Origin: Aliidongia sp035943795
GTDB taxonomy: Bacteria; Pseudomonadota; Alphaproteobacteria; ATCC43930; CGMCC-115725
DNA: 64,000 nucleotides
Reading direction: 5' to 3'
NCBI RefSeq assembly: GCF_035943795.1
Contig: NZ_DASZBY010000073.1
Span: 67,276-131,275 of the forward strand
The notes beneath the pieces are model-generated. The model was not told the DNA's origin and did not search any database. It was given only the letters and a program-made list of their open reading frames with translations. Position 1 is the stretch's first letter. Each line of letters opens with the position of its first letter. The position numbers were made by a program, and so were the translations under genes. Positions 1 to 8,146 of the stretch are shown piece after piece.

Positions 1-3
1 TCC

Positions 4-798
4 TTGAACGACATCCACATCGGCTATGACGATGCCGGCAGCGGCGAAAACGCGTTGCTGCTGATCCATGGCCACCCGTTCAACCGTTCCATGTGGCATC
101 CGCAGATCGCTGCGGTGGTCGATGCGGGCTGGCGCGTCGTCGTGCCGGATCTGCGGGGCTATGGCGAGACGACGGTGGTGCCGGGCAAGACCACGCTCGA
201 CCGGTTCGTGGCCGATCTCGTGGCGGTGCTCGATCATCTCTGCGTCGGCCGGGTCGTCGTCGGCGGGCTGTCCATGGGCGGGCAGATCGCCATGGAATTC
301 TGCCGCCTCCATGCGGAGCGGGTGAGGGGGCTGATGTTGGCCGCAACTTTCCCCCAGGCGGAAACGGACGAAGGGAAACGCGGCCGGAACGCGATAGCGG
401 ACCGCCTGTTGCGCGAGGGGATGGGGGCCTACGCCGAAGAGGTGCTGGGCAAGATGGTCGCGCCGGGCAGCATCGCCGCCCTGCCCGACGTGGCGCAGCA
501 CGTACTGGGCGTGATGCGCGCTTCCGATCCGGTCGGTGCCGCGGCGGCGTTGCGCGGCCGGGCCGAGCGACCGCCCTACATCAATACGCTCGCCGCCCTC
601 GATGTGCCGGCGCTCGTCGTCGTCGGGGACCAGGATGCCTATACCAGCCGGGCCGATGCCGACCGGATGAGAGACCTGCTGAAGCGAGCGGAGCTTCTGT
701 GGCTGGAGGGCGTCGGCCATATGCCCAACCTGGAAAGCACGGCGGCGTTCAATGCCGCACTCGTCCGCCTGCTCCATGACGTCGCCCCGGCGACCTGA
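4..798 (+). CDS. alpha/beta hydrolase, possibly 5'-truncated by the window edge
   Basis: Alpha/beta-hydrolase-fold enzyme of about 264 residues; substrate unknown. The oxyanion-hole motif HGHPFN follows strand beta-3, the nucleophile elbow GLSMGG puts the catalytic serine near residue 90, and GHMPN near the C-terminus supplies the histidine. The first usable start is a TTG at position 4, and only three bases precede it in the window, so the true start may lie upstream. It is 23 bases ahead of the ydfG-like gene on the same strand and the two may be cotranscribed. Related enzymes include 3-oxoadipate enol-lactonase-like hydrolases and esterases; nothing in the sequence settles the substrate. 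Confidence 0.85.
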   Translation: MNDIHIGYDDAGSGENALLLIHGHPFNRSMWHPQIAAVVDAGWRVVVPDLRGYGETTVVPGKTTLDRFVADLVAVLDHLCVGRVVVGGLSMGGQIAMEFCRLHAERVRGLMLAATFPQAETDEGKRGRNAIADRLLREGMGAYAEEVLGKMVAPGSIAALPDVAQHVLGVMRASDPVGAAAALRGRAERPPYINTLAALDVPALVVVGDQDAYTSRADADRMRDLLKRAELLWLEGVGHMPNLESTAAFNAALVRLLHDVAPAT

Positions 799-821
799 CG
801 ATCTGAGGACCGGAGAATTCC

Positions 822-1595
822 ATGACCGAGACGACACAGAAAACCATTCTCATCACCGGCGCCAGCGGCGGCTTCGGGCTCGCCACCGCCCGTCGCTTCG
901 CGGCGGCCGGCCACCGGGTCGTCGCGATGGCCCGGCGCGCCGACAAGCTCCAGGCTTTGGCGGACGAACTGGGAACCGACCGGTTGCTGCCGCTCGCAGC
1001 CGACGTCCAGGATCGGGCGGCGGTCGAGCAGGCGATCGCGAGCCTGCCTGTCGCTTTCGCCGAGATCGACTGCCTGGTGAACAATGCCGGGCTGGCGCTC
1101 GGGCTGGAAACGGCGCCGAACGCCGATCTGGCCGACTGGGACCGGATGATCGACACCAATTGCAAGGGCCTGGTCTATGTCACGCGCGCCGTGCTGCCGG
1201 GCATGGTCGCGCGCGGCCGCGGGCATGTGGTCAATCTGGGCTCGGTCGCCGGCAGCTACCCCTATCCGGGCGGCAACGTCTATGGGGCGACCAAGGCCTT
1301 CGTGCACCAGTTCACGCTCAACCTGCGCAGCGACCTGCACGGCACCGGCGTCAGGGTTTCCGCGATCGAGCCGGGCATGTGCGGCGGCACGGAATTCTCG
1401 GAAGTGCGCTTCAAGGGCGACAAGGCGAAAGCCGCCGGCGTCTATGCCGGCATGCAGCCACTGACGGCCGAGGACATCGCGGAGGCGATCTGGTGGGCCA
1501 CGGCGCTACCGGCCCACGTCAATATCAACACGATCGAACTGATGCCGGTGGCGCAGAGCTTCGCACCCTTCCAGGTGCACCGGAAGCCGGCCTGA
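822..1595 (+). CDS. ydfG: NADP-dependent 3-hydroxy acid / serine dehydrogenase (YdfG-like SDR)
   Basis: Classical short-chain dehydrogenase, 257 residues. The N-terminal TGASGGFG motif binds the dinucleotide, NNAG follows strand beta-4, and YGATK contains the catalytic Tyr-Lys. Long stretches match what I remember of E. coli YdfG, including MIDTNCKGLVY, GGNVYGATKAFV and the end LPAHVNIN. YdfG-type enzymes oxidise L-serine, L-allo-threonine and 3-hydroxy acids and also reduce malonic semialdehyde, so the likely role is cytosolic 3-hydroxy acid metabolism. A GGAG-type ribosome site precedes the ATG. The gene converges on the RidA-family gene with a single base between the two stop codons. Confidence 0.9.
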   Translation: MTETTQKTILITGASGGFGLATARRFAAAGHRVVAMARRADKLQALADELGTDRLLPLAADVQDRAAVEQAIASLPVAFAEIDCLVNNAGLALGLETAPNADLADWDRMIDTNCKGLVYVTRAVLPGMVARGRGHVVNLGSVAGSYPYPGGNVYGATKAFVHQFTLNLRSDLHGTGVRVSAIEPGMCGGTEFSEVRFKGDKAKAAGVYAGMQPLTAEDIAEAIWWATALPAHVNINTIELMPVAQSFAPFQVHRKPA

Positions 1596-1596
1596 T

Positions 1597-2097
1597 CTAC
1601 CGGCCGGCCGGTTCGACCGCCAGGGTCAACTCGCCCGCGATCGGTGCGTCGCGGGCGAGTTCGTGCTGATAGAGCGCCGAGCGGGCATGCCGGCCGAGTT
1701 CCGGCCCAAACACCTCGATCAGCAGGTCGGACGCGCCATTCAGCACCTTGGGGGCGTCACGGAACCCGGCCGCCCCGTTCACGAAGCCCAGCAACCGGAT
1801 GACGCGCACGACGCGGTCGAGATCGCCCAGCAGCGCCTTGGCCATGGCGAGATGGTTGATCGCCATCAGGCGCGCCGATCGATAGCCGTCTTCGATCGAA
1901 AGCTGCGCGCCCAGCTTGCCGCTGATCGGCAGATAGTCTTCGTCCCGGTCGTTGACGGCCGTGCCGTAGGTTCCGGAAAGATACAGAATGCCGGCATGTT
2001 CGACGCCATAGGCAAAGCTGCCGATCGGGCGCGGCGGCCGCGGCAGGACGATGCCCAATTCGGCAAGACGATGTTCGACGCGACCGACCATGAACAT
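1597..2097 (-). CDS. RidA/YjgF/UK114 family protein
   Basis: 166-residue member of the RidA (YER057c/UK114) family. Canonical RidA proteins hydrolyse reactive enamine/imine intermediates, but the family contains many subgroups of unknown role. Family features are the segment GILYLSGTYG and the late ELTLAVEP strand. The usual active-site arginine region (CRVFL-like in RidA) reads RVIRLLGFVN here, and the protein is longer than the roughly 130-residue canonical RidA, so it belongs to a side group and deaminase activity is not assured. The start at 2097 is chosen for the GGGGAG ribosome site five bases upstream; a second ATG lies two codons further in. Confidence 0.8.
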   Translation of the reverse strand: MFMVGRVEHRLAELGIVLPRPPRPIGSFAYGVEHAGILYLSGTYGTAVNDRDEDYLPISGKLGAQLSIEDGYRSARLMAINHLAMAKALLGDLDRVVRVIRLLGFVNGAAGFRDAPKVLNGASDLLIEVFGPELGRHARSALYQHELARDAPIAGELTLAVEPAGR

Positions 2098-2256
2098 GGC
2101 ACTCCCCAGGAAAGATCAGGGAAAATACACGTCGCGCGTGTCGGATCAAAGGTCTTGGTGCAGGCGCCTCCCGATTCCGCCGGACGGGTTGCGCCCGGGG
2201 CATCGGGCGGGCATTGTCCATTCCCCGCGAGGAAGTTAGCCGGCAGGGAGCGCCCG

Positions 2257-2601
2257 ATGCCTGACCCCGAAACCACCTTCAGAGACATTGCCGGGCGCGC
2301 ACGCGCCCTTGGCGACGGCTGGCCCAGCGATCAGCTTGCCCGCATCCAGGGGATCGGCCTCAAGCTGTTCCGGGTCGACCCGAAGGGATTGCCGCCGGAA
2401 TCGCACCCGGCCTATGCCGAGGGCCTGCTGATGCTCGATGGCGAGATCATGCTGGTGCTGGGTGACGTGTCCATCCGGCTGCTCGGTGGGGATTTCCAGG
2501 TGATCCCCGCAGGCGTGCCGCACGAGATTCTGCCGGGCGGGCGGGGCGCCTTCCTGCTGGTCGATCCCGAACCGCCCAAGGAAACCGAAGGCAGCCCGTA
2601 A
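2257..2601 (+). CDS. small cupin-domain protein
   Basis: 114-residue single-domain cupin. The beta-barrel signature is visible as SHPAYAEGLLMLDGEI and later GDFQVIPAGVPHEI, where the terminal histidine is a usual metal ligand. The first cupin motif lacks the normal HxH pair (only one His, in SHPAY), so metal binding may be weak or altered. The ATG at 2257 has an AGGGAG ribosome site directly upstream, which rejects the longer open frame starting at 1663 that runs antisense through the RidA gene. Function unknown; similar small cupins act as sensors or isomerases. Confidence 0.8.
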   Translation: MPDPETTFRDIAGRARALGDGWPSDQLARIQGIGLKLFRVDPKGLPPESHPAYAEGLLMLDGEIMLVLGDVSIRLLGGDFQVIPAGVPHEILPGGRGAFLLVDPEPPKETEGSP

Positions 2602-2778
2602 GCCCGCTTCGGATTTCAAAGCGCAACCGCCGGCCGGCCGCCAAGCGCGCCGAGCGGGCTGGATCTCGGCAACATCATTCCATGCGCCGGCGAAGCCGAT
2701 GACACGCCTTCCGCTCGCAACCCGGTTCGGGTCTGCGTGTTTGGGCAGACTGGAACCGTATCCAAACAGGAGAGGCCG

Positions 2779-3318
2779 ATGTCCGCTGCCACGAAACATG
2801 CGACGACCAAACCCGCGACCCGTTCGACCAAGACGAAGCCGCGCCGCACACGGCGCACCGGAAGCCGGGATCCCGTGGCCGTGACCCTGTTGAAGAAGGA
2901 TCATCGCGAGGTCGAGGAATATTTCGACCAGTACGAGCAACTGGAGGACGATGCCGAGAAGCTGGCGCTATTCCAGAAGATCGCGCTGGCGCTCAAGGTC
3001 CACACCCAGATCGAGGAAGAGATCCTCTATCCGGAAGAGCGCGGCGACGTCGAGGACGACATGCTTGACGAGGCCTACGTCGAACACGACGGCGCCAAGA
3101 AGTTGATCGCCGAGATCGAGGCGATGAAGCCTTCGGACGAATATTACGACGCCAAGGTCAAGGTGCTGGGAGAATATATCAAGCATCACGTCAAGGAAGA
3201 GGAGCAGCCTGGCGGCATCTTCTCCCAGGCGAAGAAGGGCGACGAAGACCTGAACGAGATGGGCGAGCGCCTGAAGGCACGCAAGCAGGAGCTGATGGCC
3301 CAGATGGGTGCTGCCTGA
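2779..3318 (+). CDS. hemerythrin HHE domain protein
   Basis: 179 residues. The first 35 or so are a basic, Thr/Lys/Arg-rich tail of low complexity, followed by a hemerythrin-like four-helix bundle. The expected iron ligands are present: a histidine in KKDHREVEEYFDQY, HTQIEEEILYPE, the EHDGAKKL helix, and HHVKEEEQ. Such proteins bind a di-iron centre and are associated with O2, NO or peroxide sensing or iron handling. The start at 2779 follows an AGGAGAGG ribosome site. A strong terminator lies 28 bases after the stop, so this is the last gene of its transcript. The cationic tail could bind nucleic acid or polyphosphate, which is inference. Confidence 0.88.
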   Translation: MSAATKHATTKPATRSTKTKPRRTRRTGSRDPVAVTLLKKDHREVEEYFDQYEQLEDDAEKLALFQKIALALKVHTQIEEEILYPEERGDVEDDMLDEAYVEHDGAKKLIAEIEAMKPSDEYYDAKVKVLGEYIKHHVKEEEQPGGIFSQAKKGDEDLNEMGERLKARKQELMAQMGAA

Positions 3319-3345
3319 ACGGCACGCGCCTCTTTCGCGAAATGA

Positions 3346-3380
3346 GGCCGTCGGGCAGCAATGCCCGACGGCCTTTTGTT
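3346..3380 (+). terminator. Rho-independent terminator after the hemerythrin gene
   Basis: A perfect 12-bp stem (3346-3357 with 3362-3373) closes a GCAA tetraloop and is followed by a T-rich tract from 3374. It lies 28 bases past the hemerythrin stop and upstream of the converging hydrolase gene. Confidence 0.9.
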
Positions 3381-3436
3381 TTACGGTCGGTCCTGGATCC
3401 GGTCGCAGAAGTTCCGCCGGCCGTTCGCGATCGAAT

Positions 3437-4297
3437 TCAGGGCGGCGCCAGGAAGCTCACAAGCTCGCTTGCGAGTTCCTCCGGCGCTTCCTCGGCCATG
3501 TGATGGCCGCAGTCGATGCCGCGGCCGCGCAGATCGGTCGTCCAGGGTCGCCAGACCTCGAGCACGTCGCCGTACAGCCGTTCCAGATCGTCCCTAAGCG
3601 ACCATAGGACCAGGGTCGGGCATCGGATCCGCTGCCCGGCCGCCCGGCTTTCCTCGTCGTGCCGCCGGTCGATCGCCAGGCCGGCGCGGTAATCCTCCAG
3701 CATGCCATGCACGGTGGCGGGGTCGTGGATCGCCCTGCGATAATCCTCGAACGCTTCGGGACCCATCAGGTCGGGCGTGCCGCCGTACCAGGCATCCGGA
3801 TCGGCCAGGATCGCGCGTTCGGGCCTTTCCGGCTGGGCGAAGAAGAACCAGTGCCACCAGGCCGTGGCGAATTTCTCCGTGCAGCGCTCGAGCGCTTCGA
3901 GGATCGGCACACCGTCGAGGATGGCCAAATGGGTAAGGGTGCCAGGATGGTCGAGCGCGGTCCGGAACGCGGTATAGGCACCCCGATCGTGGCCGACCAG
4001 GGCGAAGCGGTCGAAGCCCAACGCCCGCATCAGGGCCACGCAGTCCCCTGCCTTGGCCCGTTTGGAAGACCCCGCATGGTCCGGTGTGTCGAGCGGCTTC
4101 GAGGATTGGCCGAAGCCGCGCAGGTCCGGGCAGACCACGGTGTGGTGTTCGGCCAGCACGGCGGCCACGCGATGCCAGGTCGCGTGGGTCCGCGGATGTC
4201 CGTGGAGCAACAGGACGGGCGGGCCGGAGCCGCCGTGGCGTACCCGCAATGTCGCTTCCGGCAGCTCTATCCGATCCAGGCTGAAGCCTTCGAACAT
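3437..4297 (-). CDS. alpha/beta hydrolase of the fluoroacetate dehalogenase-like group
   Basis: 286 residues, closely resembling haloacetate/fluoroacetate dehalogenases. The nucleophile elbow reads VGHDRGAY, giving Asp104 and Arg105. The halide-pocket pair WHW (His149-Trp150) before the AQPE segment, the DYRAG motif and the late CGHH (catalytic His265) are all present. In characterised fluoroacetate dehalogenases a second carboxylate-binding arginine sits three residues after the first; here that position is Tyr108. Hydrolysis of a different ester, epoxide or halide is therefore as likely as haloacetate dehalogenation. It lies four bases after a small 40-residue open frame on the same strand, suggesting coupled translation. 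Confidence 0.85.
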   Translation of the reverse strand: MFEGFSLDRIELPEATLRVRHGGSGPPVLLLHGHPRTHATWHRVAAVLAEHHTVVCPDLRGFGQSSKPLDTPDHAGSSKRAKAGDCVALMRALGFDRFALVGHDRGAYTAFRTALDHPGTLTHLAILDGVPILEALERCTEKFATAWWHWFFFAQPERPERAILADPDAWYGGTPDLMGPEAFEDYRRAIHDPATVHGMLEDYRAGLAIDRRHDEESRAAGQRIRCPTLVLWSLRDDLERLYGDVLEVWRPWTTDLRGRGIDCGHHMAEEAPEELASELVSFLAPP

Positions 4298-4300
4298 CGC

Positions 4301-4423
4301 TCAGATGTCCTTGCCGCTATCGCTTCCCCCCGTCCGGACCGGGCCGGCCCGGGGCGCAGTTGTTTGCTCCGCCGTCTGGGCCGTCGGGTCGATCGCGGTG
4401 CCCGCTTCGTTCGTATGCGCCAT
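4301..4423 (-). CDS. putative 40-residue protein upstream of the hydrolase
   Basis: Short open frame starting MAHTNEAGTAIDP and ending GGSDSGKDI. It is supported by a strong AGGAGAG ribosome site five bases before its ATG and by ending four bases before the dehalogenase-like gene. The ribosome site of the hydrolase (AAGGAC) lies inside this frame, so translation of the two is probably coupled. The peptide is Thr/Ala/Gly-rich with no membrane segment or known motif. It may be a leader peptide or a small disordered protein; no function can be assigned. Confidence 0.5.
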   Translation of the reverse strand: MAHTNEAGTAIDPTAQTAEQTTAPRAGPVRTGGSDSGKDI

Positions 4424-4568
4424 GCGGCTCTCCTGGATCAGAGGGATATCCCCGTGGTGCTTAAAACCCAAATCCCTGATGCCGGTTGCGTGATCATCGG
4501 AGGCGGAAGCGGCCGGGAACCCGTGCCGGAGATCTCTGTTGGGAATGCAGACTGCAAGGAGAAGCGTC

Positions 4569-4877
4569 ATGCCGCGCGGCGAAAAATCCAAGTACACCGA
4601 CAAGCAGGAACGCAAGGCCGACCATATTGCCGAGAGCTATGAGCATCGCGGCGTTTCCGACAAGGAAGCCGAGCGCCGGGCCTGGGCGACCGTCAACAAA
4701 GACGATGGCGGCGGCAAGAAGGAAGGCGGATCCGGCCGTGGAAAATCGACCGGCCACCCGGCGGCCCATAAGGGTGGCGAGGCTTCGGCATCAAGGTCGG
4801 CCGCCAGCCGGTCCGCCTCGGCAAAGAAGGCGGCGGCAACGCGCAAGCGCAATGCCGAGCATCACGCGCATTCATGA
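4569..4877 (+). CDS. small conserved stress-associated protein, plasmid-stabilization-like
   Basis: 102 residues. The N-terminal half (MPRGEKSKYTDKQERKADHI, then SYEHRGVSDKEAERRAWATV) matches small proteins common in rhizobia and related bacteria that are often annotated as plasmid stabilization proteins without biochemical proof. The C-terminal half is low-complexity Gly/Lys then Ala/Ser/Lys-rich, as in histone-like tails. An AAGGAGAA ribosome site precedes the ATG at 4569. It lies in a stretch with hemerythrin, LigD and PPK2 genes, consistent with, but not proof of, a stress or DNA-protection role. A 13-bp inverted repeat follows the stop. Confidence 0.75.
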   Translation: MPRGEKSKYTDKQERKADHIAESYEHRGVSDKEAERRAWATVNKDDGGGKKEGGSGRGKSTGHPAAHKGGEASASRSAASRSASAKKAAATRKRNAEHHAHS

Positions 4878-4886
4878 TCCGGTGGT

Positions 4887-4919
4887 GAAGCCGTCCGTCT
4901 CGGTAGGACGGACGGCTTC
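4887..4919. terminator. perfect 13-bp inverted repeat, possible terminator
   Basis: GAAGCCGTCCGTC at 4887-4899 is exactly complementary to 4907-4919 around a 7-base loop. It starts 9 bases after the preceding stop codon. No T-tract follows, so it may be a Rho-assisted terminator or an mRNA-stabilising hairpin. Confidence 0.55.
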
Positions 4920-4943
4920 ACCAGTTCGAGACGGCGAGGCATC

Positions 4944-5444
4944 GTGATCCCGGAACGCCTGCTGCTCGAACCCCGCGGTTGGGTGCCGAACCATCCGAGC
5001 TTGCCGGTGCTGCTGTATCGCGGCGTCGTGCCGGGCACACCATCGGAGGAAACGGCGGCGAGTTTCGAGGCACTGTTCGACCGGCACGACTGGCTGGCGC
5101 AATGGCGCGACGGCGTCTATCCCTATCATCACTATCATTCGACGGCGCACGAGGTGCTGGGTTTTGCCGCCGGGTCGGCTCGTTTGATGCTGGGTGGACC
5201 GGGCGGGCGGGAAGTGCAGGTCTCGGCCGGCGACGCGGCACTGCTGCCAGCCGGTACCGGCCATTGCCGGATCGAGGCCAGTCCGGATTTCCTGGTGGTC
5301 GGCGCCTATCCGCCCGGCCAGCAGTTCGACATCTGCCGCGCGGCGCCGACGACGGAAATGCTGCGGACCATCGCCGAACTCGGCTTTCCCGAGACCGATC
5401 CGGTCGGCGGCGCTGAAGGCTATTGGATCCGATTGCAGCGCTGA
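4944..5444 (+). CDS. cupin-domain protein (YjlB-like)
   Basis: 166 residues with a GTG start. It carries a full cupin motif: HHYHSTAHEVLGFAAG holds the HxH-plus-Glu metal ligands, and AGDAALLPAGTGHCRI the second motif with its histidine. The ending (AELGFPETDPVGG then a short tail) is typical of the YjlB-like cupins found beside redox enzymes; function is not established. It ends 42 bases before the likely GTG of ligD and probably shares its transcript. The metal ligands appear intact, unlike the smaller cupin at 2257. Confidence 0.82.
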   Translation: MIPERLLLEPRGWVPNHPSLPVLLYRGVVPGTPSEETAASFEALFDRHDWLAQWRDGVYPYHHYHSTAHEVLGFAAGSARLMLGGPGGREVQVSAGDAALLPAGTGHCRIEASPDFLVVGAYPPGQQFDICRAAPTTEMLRTIAELGFPETDPVGGAEGYWIRLQR

Positions 5445-5486
5445 GCGTTGGATGAAGCACCCGGACTTCAGGATGGAGCAATCCCC

Positions 5487-8138
5487 GTGTCGGCCACCAG
5501 CCAGCTCTCCAAATACCGCCAGAAGCGGGATTTCAAGAAGACCGCGGAGCCCAGCGGCCGGACACCGATCGCGCCGTCGAACCGGGGCCGCTTCGTCATC
5601 CAGAAGCATGACGCGACGCGCCTGCACTACGACCTGCGCCTGGAACTCGATGGTGTGTTCAAATCCTGGGCGGTCACCCGTGGTCCCTCGCTCGATCCGC
5701 AGGACAAGCGGCTCGCGGTCGAGGTCGAGGATCATCCGCTCGACTATGGCGATTTCGAGGGTACGATCCCCAAGGGCCAGTACGGCGGTGGGACGGTTCA
5801 GCTGTGGGACCGCGGCTACTGGGAGCCGGAGGGCACCAAGTCGCCCCAGGAGGCCTTTGCCGACGGCGACCTGAAATTTTCGCTGGACGGCGAGCGGCTG
5901 CACGGCAGCTGGGTTCTGGTGCGCATGAAACACGACCGGACCGGCGGCAAGCGGACCAACTGGCTGCTGATCAAGCATCGCGACGACCACGCGAAAGACG
6001 GTGATGCGGATGGGGTCCTGGCCGAGGATCGCTCCGTCGCCTCGGGCCGGGCGATGGCCGACATCGCCGCGGGCAAGGGACGGGGGCCGAAGCCGTTCAT
6101 GCTGGCCGGCCGCGTGGCGGCCGAAGCCGATGCGGTCTGGGACAGCAACCAGGGCGATGCGGCCGAGGCACGGGAAAAACGCGAGACCAAAACCACCGGG
6201 CCGGGGCGCAAGGCGAAGGCCGAAACCGCGATGCCGGATTTCATCGCCCCCCAGCTGTGCGAAACGCGCGAGCGCCCTCCGTCCGAGGCGGGGTGGTGCC
6301 ACGAGATCAAGTTCGACGGCTATCGGCTGCAACTGCGCGTGCAGGATGGAACGGCGACGCTGAAGACCCGCAAGGGGCTTGACTGGACAGTGAAGTTTCC
6401 AGCGATTGCGCGTGCCGCAGGATCCTTGCCGGACGGCATCGTCGACGGCGAGGTCGTGGCGCTCGACGAGTCCGGCGCCCCCGACTTTGCCGCCCTGCAG
6501 GCGGCCTTGTCGGAGCAGAAGACCGAAGATCTGGTATTCTACGCGTTCGATCTGCTGTTCGATGGCGCTGAGGATCTTCGGGCATCGCCCCTGGCCCACC
6601 GAAAGTCCAGGCTACAAGCGCTGATCCAAAAGCATGCACCCAGCGAACCGCTCATCCGGTTCGTCGAGCATTTCGAGACCGGCGGCGATGCCGTGCTGCG
6701 CTCGGCCTGCCGGCTGTCGCTGGAAGGGATCGTCTCCAAGCGGCTCGACGCGCCGTATCGGTCCGGCCGCACCGACAGCTGGGTCAAGGCGAAATGCCGG
6801 GCCGGCCATGAGGTCGTGATCGGCGGCTGGACCACGACGAACGGAAAATTCCGTTCGCTGTTGGTCGGCGTCCATCGCGGCGATCATTTCATCTATGTGG
6901 GGCGGGTCGGCACCGGCTATGGCGCGGAGAAAGTGAAGACCCTGCTGCCGCGGCTGCAGGCGGCCGCTTCCGATAAATCGCCGTTCACCGGGGTCGGCGC
7001 CCCGCGCAAGGATGCGACCATGAATTGGGTCGCGCCGGAATTGGTGGCCGAGATCGAGTTCGCCGGCTGGACCGGCGACGGCATGGTGCGCCAGGCCGCG
7101 TTCAAGGGCCTGCGCGAAGACAAGCCGGCGGACGAGGTCGAGACCGAACGGCCGGCACCGGCCGAGAGCACCGAGGTGCCGAAGCCGACCGCGGCAATCA
7201 AGCCTACGTCCCGGCGTGCGGGTTCAGGCGGCACGGCGACGATCATGGGCGTGGTGATCTCGAAGCCCGACAAACCCCTGTGGCCCGATGCCGGCGATGG
7301 CGAGCCCGTGACCAAGGCCGATCTCGCCCGGTATTTCGAGGCGGTCGGATCCTGGCTGATGCCGCATATCCAGGGTCGGCCCTGCTCGATCATCCGGGCG
7401 CCCGACGGCTTCGCCGGCGAGCAGTTCTTCCAGCGTCATGCCATGCTCGGCACGTCGAACCTGTTGAACCTGGTCACGGTGTCCGGCGATCGGAAACCCT
7501 ACCTCGAGATCGACCGGATCGAGGGGCTGGCCGCGGTGGCGCAGGTGGCCGCCCTCGAGCTGCATCCCTGGAACTGCCAGCCGAAGCAGCCGGAAGTGCC
7601 GGGCCGCCTGGTGTTCGACCTGGATCCCGGGCCGGACGTCGCGTTTTCCACCGTCGTCGAAGCGGCCAAGGAAATGCGGGACATCCTCGACGAACTGGGG
7701 CTGATCAGCTTCTGTAAGACGACCGGCGGCAAGGGCCTGCATGTCGTGACGCCGCTCGCCTCGGCCAAGCGCAAGAAGCTGACCTGGCCCGAGGCGAAGG
7801 GCTTCGCCCACGAGGTATGCCGGCGGCTGGCGCGGGACAATCCTGATCGCTACGTCGTCAACATGGCGAAGAAGCTGCGCGGCGGGCGGATCTTCCTCGA
7901 CTATCTGCGCAACGACCGGATGTCGACGGCGGTGGCGCCCTTGTCGCCGCGCGCGCGTCCGGGCGCCACGGTCTCGATGCCGGTTACCTGGACCCAGGTG
8001 AAGGCCGATCTCGACCCCAAGCGCTTCACGATCCGCACCGTGCCGCAGCTCCTCGCCAAGACGACGGCCTGGGCGGACTATTGCGATGCGGAGCGACCGC
8101 TCGATGCGGCGATCAAGCGGCTCGGCAAAGCGGAGTAG
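5487..8138 (+). CDS. ligD: multifunctional ATP-dependent DNA ligase LigD
   Basis: 883-residue non-homologous end-joining enzyme with the domain order phosphoesterase - ligase - polymerase, as in Pseudomonas. The phosphoesterase residues His41, Asp49, His83 and Tyr87 correspond to the known active site. The ligase adenylation motif EIKFDGYR places the nucleophilic lysine at residue 275. The primase-like polymerase domain carries the DLD pair at Asp711/Asp713. A linker of roughly 40 residues before the polymerase domain is rich in Glu, Pro and Thr. I chose the GTG at 5487 over a TTG at 5448 because GGAG lies eight bases upstream and the protein then begins with the usual SQLSKYRQKRDF segment. 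The partner Ku gene is not in the window. Confidence 0.95.
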   Translation: MSATSQLSKYRQKRDFKKTAEPSGRTPIAPSNRGRFVIQKHDATRLHYDLRLELDGVFKSWAVTRGPSLDPQDKRLAVEVEDHPLDYGDFEGTIPKGQYGGGTVQLWDRGYWEPEGTKSPQEAFADGDLKFSLDGERLHGSWVLVRMKHDRTGGKRTNWLLIKHRDDHAKDGDADGVLAEDRSVASGRAMADIAAGKGRGPKPFMLAGRVAAEADAVWDSNQGDAAEAREKRETKTTGPGRKAKAETAMPDFIAPQLCETRERPPSEAGWCHEIKFDGYRLQLRVQDGTATLKTRKGLDWTVKFPAIARAAGSLPDGIVDGEVVALDESGAPDFAALQAALSEQKTEDLVFYAFDLLFDGAEDLRASPLAHRKSRLQALIQKHAPSEPLIRFVEHFETGGDAVLRSACRLSLEGIVSKRLDAPYRSGRTDSWVKAKCRAGHEVVIGGWTTTNGKFRSLLVGVHRGDHFIYVGRVGTGYGAEKVKTLLPRLQAAASDKSPFTGVGAPRKDATMNWVAPELVAEIEFAGWTGDGMVRQAAFKGLREDKPADEVETERPAPAESTEVPKPTAAIKPTSRRAGSGGTATIMGVVISKPDKPLWPDAGDGEPVTKADLARYFEAVGSWLMPHIQGRPCSIIRAPDGFAGEQFFQRHAMLGTSNLLNLVTVSGDRKPYLEIDRIEGLAAVAQVAALELHPWNCQPKQPEVPGRLVFDLDPGPDVAFSTVVEAAKEMRDILDELGLISFCKTTGGKGLHVVTPLASAKRKKLTWPEAKGFAHEVCRRLARDNPDRYVVNMAKKLRGGRIFLDYLRNDRMSTAVAPLSPRARPGATVSMPVTWTQVKADLDPKRFTIRTVPQLLAKTTAWADYCDAERPLDAAIKRLGKAE

Positions 8139-8146
8139 GGCCGGCG

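Noticed and set aside
1663..2256. Upstream extension of the small cupin gene
   Set aside because: This part is antisense to the RidA gene; the ribosome site and conserved domain place the start at 2257.
4872..6599. 575-codon minus-strand open frame opposite ligD
   Set aside because: LigD on the plus strand carries all active-site motifs; the antisense frame is Arg/Gly/Pro-rich noise.
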